Under the pieces are notes generated by a model. That model was not told the DNA's origin. It did no database searches and saw only the letters and a list, made by a program, of their open reading frames with translations. A stretch of 64,000 bases of DNA, taken from assembly GCA_026120185.1 (NCBI GenBank), contig JANUWF010001699.1, forward strand, positions 598,001-662,000, read 5' to 3'. A program made the position numbers and the translations under genes. Positions 59,646-64,000 of this stretch are shown one piece after another (positions within the stretch are counted from its first letter, which is position 1; each line of letters begins with the position of its first letter). Origin of the DNA: Voacanga thouarsii (taxonomy: Eukaryota; Streptophyta; Magnoliopsida; Gentianales; Apocynaceae).

Positions 59646-61354
59646 AGCTCGATTCCGAACAAATTAGGGTTTCGTTACATATTTCGGAACCAAATATATT
59701 AATTTTTTATCGAAAATTTATCAACTTGGTAAAATACCGACTTGTTGAACTTGAACCCAGTAATAAAAGAAAGTTAATTTTGGCGTAAGAGCAATGGAAG
59801 GTTGATTTTCAAAAATTTGTAGATCAAGTGAACAGATAAATAGTAAATTCTGAGCCAAATAAAAGATGAAAAAGCCGCGGGATTGAATATGTTCAGTATA
59901 GAGTTGTGATGGGAAAAGGGTAATAAAGTAATTGTGAGAGATTCGAATTTGCATCTTTTAAATTTGTATACAACCGATGGCTTTTGAGAAATTTCAAATT
60001 ATGTGGTCCCCATCTGCGAATCATGCCCCACTTTTCCGGGGTCCCATCGTGGGGTAGGTGGTGTGGGGTCCCTGTTGTATCAAATAAGTCGTCATCACCC
60101 ACCGTCAAGTCCCCAAAATAGCACCAAAAAATTATTACTAAAAAAAATAGAAATAATGAAGGAAAGAAAATACAGAGAAGATGGAAGTGATCAAGACAGA
60201 GTAGAATAGTTCCTTCTTGACACATTGTGGTTGGTGACAGCTTATCAACCACGGTGTCAACAAGAATGTAATTTCAAATTTTCTTTTTCATACACATAAA
60301 AAAATTAAATTTATAATATAAATTATTAATAAAATGCTCGACTATTAAAATATGAATTATGTAATTACCTGAACTTTTCATGTAACATATTAAGCCATGT
60401 CCCAATAAATTTATCCCATTAATTTGACTGAAAGGCACACTAATTCTATAACTTTAAACCTAATAGGAGTTATAGCAGAAGTCTACTCAAAACATTGGAA
60501 GATCTCTCATTTCATGAGAAATTCTTATATATAGACCAGGTCTACTGTAAACAATTATATGCTTTAAGTATTGTATCACATATAATGTGAATTGTACATT
60601 TTTAAAATAGTATAACATTTTAAAATGACGATCCACAATGGACTCGCTCCATATAAGAATTTTTCCTCATTCTATGTGTTCCCCTCCCCCTCCGCTTCCC
60701 CTAGAAAAACCAAATGAATAATTTTGAGTTAGTATGGTGGCAAGTGTTTATAATAAACTCTACAATCACATGCATAAGTTATTACACTATTTTTATTTTT
60801 AATTTTTTTTATATATTACATTATATATCATTTTGTGAAATTCAAAATATATTTATTGTCTTGTTTTTCAATTGTATCTCAATCATTTATTAGTTCATTA
60901 AATTATAAGATTAATTAATTTTAAATTTTAAAATAACTCTATAATTTTTAATGAGTGTAAATTAGTTTTTTATTTAAAAACTCCATAAATGTTACATTTC
61001 TTTATTTATGTAAATTGTGTAATAGTGACATTTATTTTTAAAATGGAGGAAATATATGTTATTTATTTTGTTTTAAAATATGTCATTATTACAAAAATGA
61101 CACAAATTAAGAAAGTTATAATATCTATGAAGTCTTAAGAGAAAAATACTGAGTTACCTAACTTATTGAAAACTATAGAGTTGTTTTCAAAATTTGAAGA
61201 TTAATTAATGTTATTATTTAGTGAAATAATAATTGATACTAGTACAAAAAAATAAATACATTATTAATTTTATAAAATGATAAATAATTTAAAATAACAA
61301 AACTTTGTAAAAGTAACATTTAATTTTATATGGGAGAAGTATATAATAATATAT
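59646..61354. other. Intergenic DNA without recognised genes
   Basis: Contains a GC-richer block at 60003-60075 (GGGGTCCC repeated) and the hairpin at 60213-60266. A minus-strand frame (60252-59893, 119 codons) crosses this block, but its sequence is low-quality and unrecognised. The rest is AT-rich. Confidence 0.4.
60213..60266. repeat. Short hairpin, about 20-bp arms
   Basis: The left arm TTCTTGACACATTGTGGTTG pairs with CAACCACGGTGTCAACAAGAA across a 12-base loop, with a few mismatches or bulged bases. Confidence 0.8.
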
Positions 61355-61356
61355 TA

Positions 61357-61660
61357 CTCCATCCGTTTCAAAATACTTATTTATGAAATTTTTTTGTTTT
61401 ATTTCAAAATACTTGTTCATGTACATATTTCTAGAACTAATAATTAGTTTCTTCCTATTGTACCCCTATTTGCCTAAGTCAACTATACAATTTTTCAAAA
61501 TTTTTCTTTCTTCTTACTTCTTGAGAATTTTCATCAACCAAAAACTATCGTATTTTTAATATGGGTAAAATATAAACTTTATCTAAATTGTAATGTTGTT
61601 TTCAATACCCTTAATCTGTGTATAAAAAGTTTCATGAACAATATTTTGAAATAAAAGGAG
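61357..61660. mobile_element. Stowaway-like MITE
   Basis: The left end CTCCATCCGTTTCAAAATA and the reversed right end CTCCTTTTATTTCAAAATA are inverted repeats, continuing with ATTTATG/GTTCATG. TA flanks both ends (61355-61356 and 61661-61662). About 304 bp, no coding. Confidence 0.85.
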
Positions 61661-61662
61661 TA

Positions 61663-64000
61663 GTATATAAGCATATAAAAGGAAACTATAGTAAATTCTC
61701 ACTATTGCAATTTCTTCTAAATTGTTGAGAACGGCAAGTCCAAATTAATTTGTGTATAATCTTCCACAGTACTAAAATACACACCTCCATGATATTATAA
61801 TCAAAACCGAAAAGAGTATCATGCTTTGTACAAGATAGTGGATACAAACCCTTAAGCCTCCTACCTAGTTCAAGAATTGGGCAGCATGGAATCTCTACTG
61901 TTGCTCCAATATTATCTAAGGTACTTTTTAATGCCCTCTTTAACTAATTAATAGTTGCTTTTACCCACACTTTGAATAATTAGTTTAAAAATAAAAACTG
62001 AAACCCCACTTCAATAATTATTTTTAAAAAAATTAAACCCACTTTTACTATCTTTCTTTAATTTTGAATATTTAATATTCATCATTAGTAATCACTTTTT
62101 CCTATTTTATTTGGTAGTTTCAAGCAGCTAACACACAAGGTGGCATGCTCCACTTTGTTCACTCAATTCTTATCATACTATGTTTGGTCTCTTTTTAGAT
62201 TGTTTCCACATTACTTTTTAGTAGTCTTTTACTTTTGGCATCCCTTTATCTTTTTGTCCTCACTATGCATTTCCAAGATTTTAATTTGCATGTATGCATA
62301 ACGTTGTGCATGGTGCTATACAAGTATAAATGCACAATTTTATCCATTGTTTATATTAATCTATAATTGAAAGTTGAAAGTAATGTTCGTGCCACTACTT
62401 AGTGCAAGAGCTTAATTATCATTGGCAATTCTCATTCAATTTATGACCACTACATCTAGAAACCTACTTATTGGTATACATTTTTGCCGTTGAGTATTAA
62501 AGAATTCGATATAAATTTAAATTTTAATCCTCGCATATTAGTGTTTCTTGCATATTTGAATTCGAGGCATATATCCCTTTAGAAAGGTGAGTAATTGAAC
62601 ATAAAAATGATATACGTTAAGACTCTTTAAGATGTGAAAATAGACATTCTTCAAGAATTTCATAATGTTTTAAATATATGAGAATTTTAAAAGCCTTTAA
62701 TGTAATAATTCATCAATTAAATACTTAATTCTTTGATAAGAAGACTATGATTAAGAACTAATACTAGTATTTAAGGGGAAAAAAATTACGGGCATCTCAA
62801 GATATGCTCTAAAATATATAGGTTTGGCTTTTGTTTCTTCGCATCAACTATAGCTTCTAGATGTAGTGGTTGTTGGCACTTGTCAGGCTCGAGGTAAAGA
62901 AGAACAGCAAGTCCTTATAATAATATATATATATATTTATTTATTGACTCTTTCATACTTTATAATCTAATTAGTTTATTAATTAAAGATTGAGATCTAC
63001 TCAGAAAATTCCTTTGCGAATAAAATACAAGATACCTCGGGTTAGATTAACACAAATTGTTGAGATATTACTTCTTCCCCCCTTGAACAAACTTTTAGTA
63101 ACAATCAAGCCCTCTAATTTTACATTTTTCTAAGAAAGACATGACAAGGTTCGGTTTTTGATCTTCTAAACACAAGTTATATTCTCAATCACCAATTGAA
63201 ACGCTTATATAGGTCAATATTGATAAATTAGCCCATCAAAACCTAGAGGTTTAAAGCATCCAAAATCTTTGAATATGCAATTGGTTGAACTCATCTAAAT
63301 TAAAATAAATTAAAGATCACGTCATAATTTAAGGTTACAAAGAAGCCGGCAAAAGCCATTTTTGATAATAAAATTTTCAAATTTGATAAAAAAAAAAAGA
63401 AGATAAAATCAGTTTGTATAAGGATGAATTCAAATTATATTATTCAATACAAGTTCAATTAGTTTGATAGGGTAGGTAATTAAATTTCAATATTATTTTA
63501 GATGTCGGCAAAAATATAAAAAGGGTCTGTATCACGGAAAGATATAGATATGTCTTTTCGTCACTGTTTCAATAATTATTTGATAAGACAAATGTAAGAA
63601 TAATTTTGATTAACGATAAATTTGCATATTAGATAAAAGCGATGTACATTAAAAGAGACAAAGAAAATTCATTAAATTGATTTAAAGTAGGTGCGCGAGT
63701 TGATGCATTTGGCTTTTTAATCAAAATTCCAAAGATCAAAGAAAATTCACTCTAAAACTTTACTACATCAATCACATTTTAATCTTTTCGAAATAAATTC
63801 TCTTCTCAAATGTTAGTTCATACCATTTTGGAACCTATTATTTGATTAGATAAAATTAGTTATAATTGAACCCTTACCAGGCTTGGATTTCATAATAATC
63901 GTTTACTCCAGTTTGACATTACTATTTTTAACAACAAAAATAAATATTATTATTTAACTCATTAAATTTTATATTTATATCTTACATTACAACGAAGATG
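61663..64000. other. Intergenic DNA without genes
   Basis: AT-rich to the right edge. Frames are short and low-complexity. A short AT microsatellite lies near 62925. Nothing else is recognised. Confidence 0.5.

Overview
This is a 64 kb piece of a plant nuclear genome, most likely a eudicot and probably a rosid. The evidence is a very AT-rich background, GT-AG introns, Ty1/copia, Ty3/gypsy, hAT and CACTA transposons, Stowaway-like MITEs, and gene fragments that match plant-only families. I cannot name the species. Only one gene looks intact: a homeobox-leucine zipper class I transcription factor of the ATHB6/ATHB16/ATHB5 type at 52858-54314 (+). It has three exons and encodes 340 residues, and a 53-codon upstream ORF lies in its leader or proximal promoter.

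Left part (1-12.1 kb). A copia LTR runs off the left edge (1-486, minus). A decayed Ty3/gypsy element on the minus strand follows (about 950-5140), then AT-rich DNA with a MITE. Next comes a small graveyard of host gene pieces: a BAG-domain fragment (7458-7748, minus) beside a broken LRR-XII receptor kinase (about 7965-9553, plus). From 9.88 to 12.135 kb there is a CACTA-type element made almost wholly of short palindromic tandem repeats plus a tRNA-like module.

Middle part (12.1-41.1 kb) is a nest of transposons. A degenerate copia (12.3-16.2 kb) is followed by an Athila-like Ty3 element on the minus strand (16989-24010) that has gag and a 3' ORF but no visible pol. Its 5' LTR is cut by a second copia (24011-about 41065). 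That copia is split twice: by a 1889-bp solo LTR with a perfect 5-bp target duplication (29711-31599), and by a hAT transposon (31816-40950). The hAT is itself split by two CACTA elements. One is a 961-bp non-autonomous copy (39310-40270, TSD AAA). The other is a 4.86-kb element (32317-37174, TSD TAT) that carries intron-containing fragments of at least three unrelated host genes: an ABCD2-type ABC transporter, LEO1/VIP4 of the Paf1 complex, and the first exon of a DHHC S-acyltransferase. This gene-capturing Pack-CACTA is the most interesting object in the window.

Right part (41.1-64 kb) is mostly intergenic. It holds a 1-kb palindrome (41.27-42.32 kb), a second inverted-repeat element (42.93-43.31 kb), two TA-flanked Stowaway-like MITEs (56.20 and 61.36 kb), a 104-bp segment at 46.54 kb that recurs at 6.10 kb, a G-quadruplex-prone tract with a nearby TATA box (46.17-46.36 kb), the HD-Zip gene, and a small CpG-rich island at 59.5-59.64 kb. 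Apart from the HD-Zip gene and its possible uORF, I see nothing that should make a normal host protein. No rRNA, canonical tRNA or CRISPR array is present.
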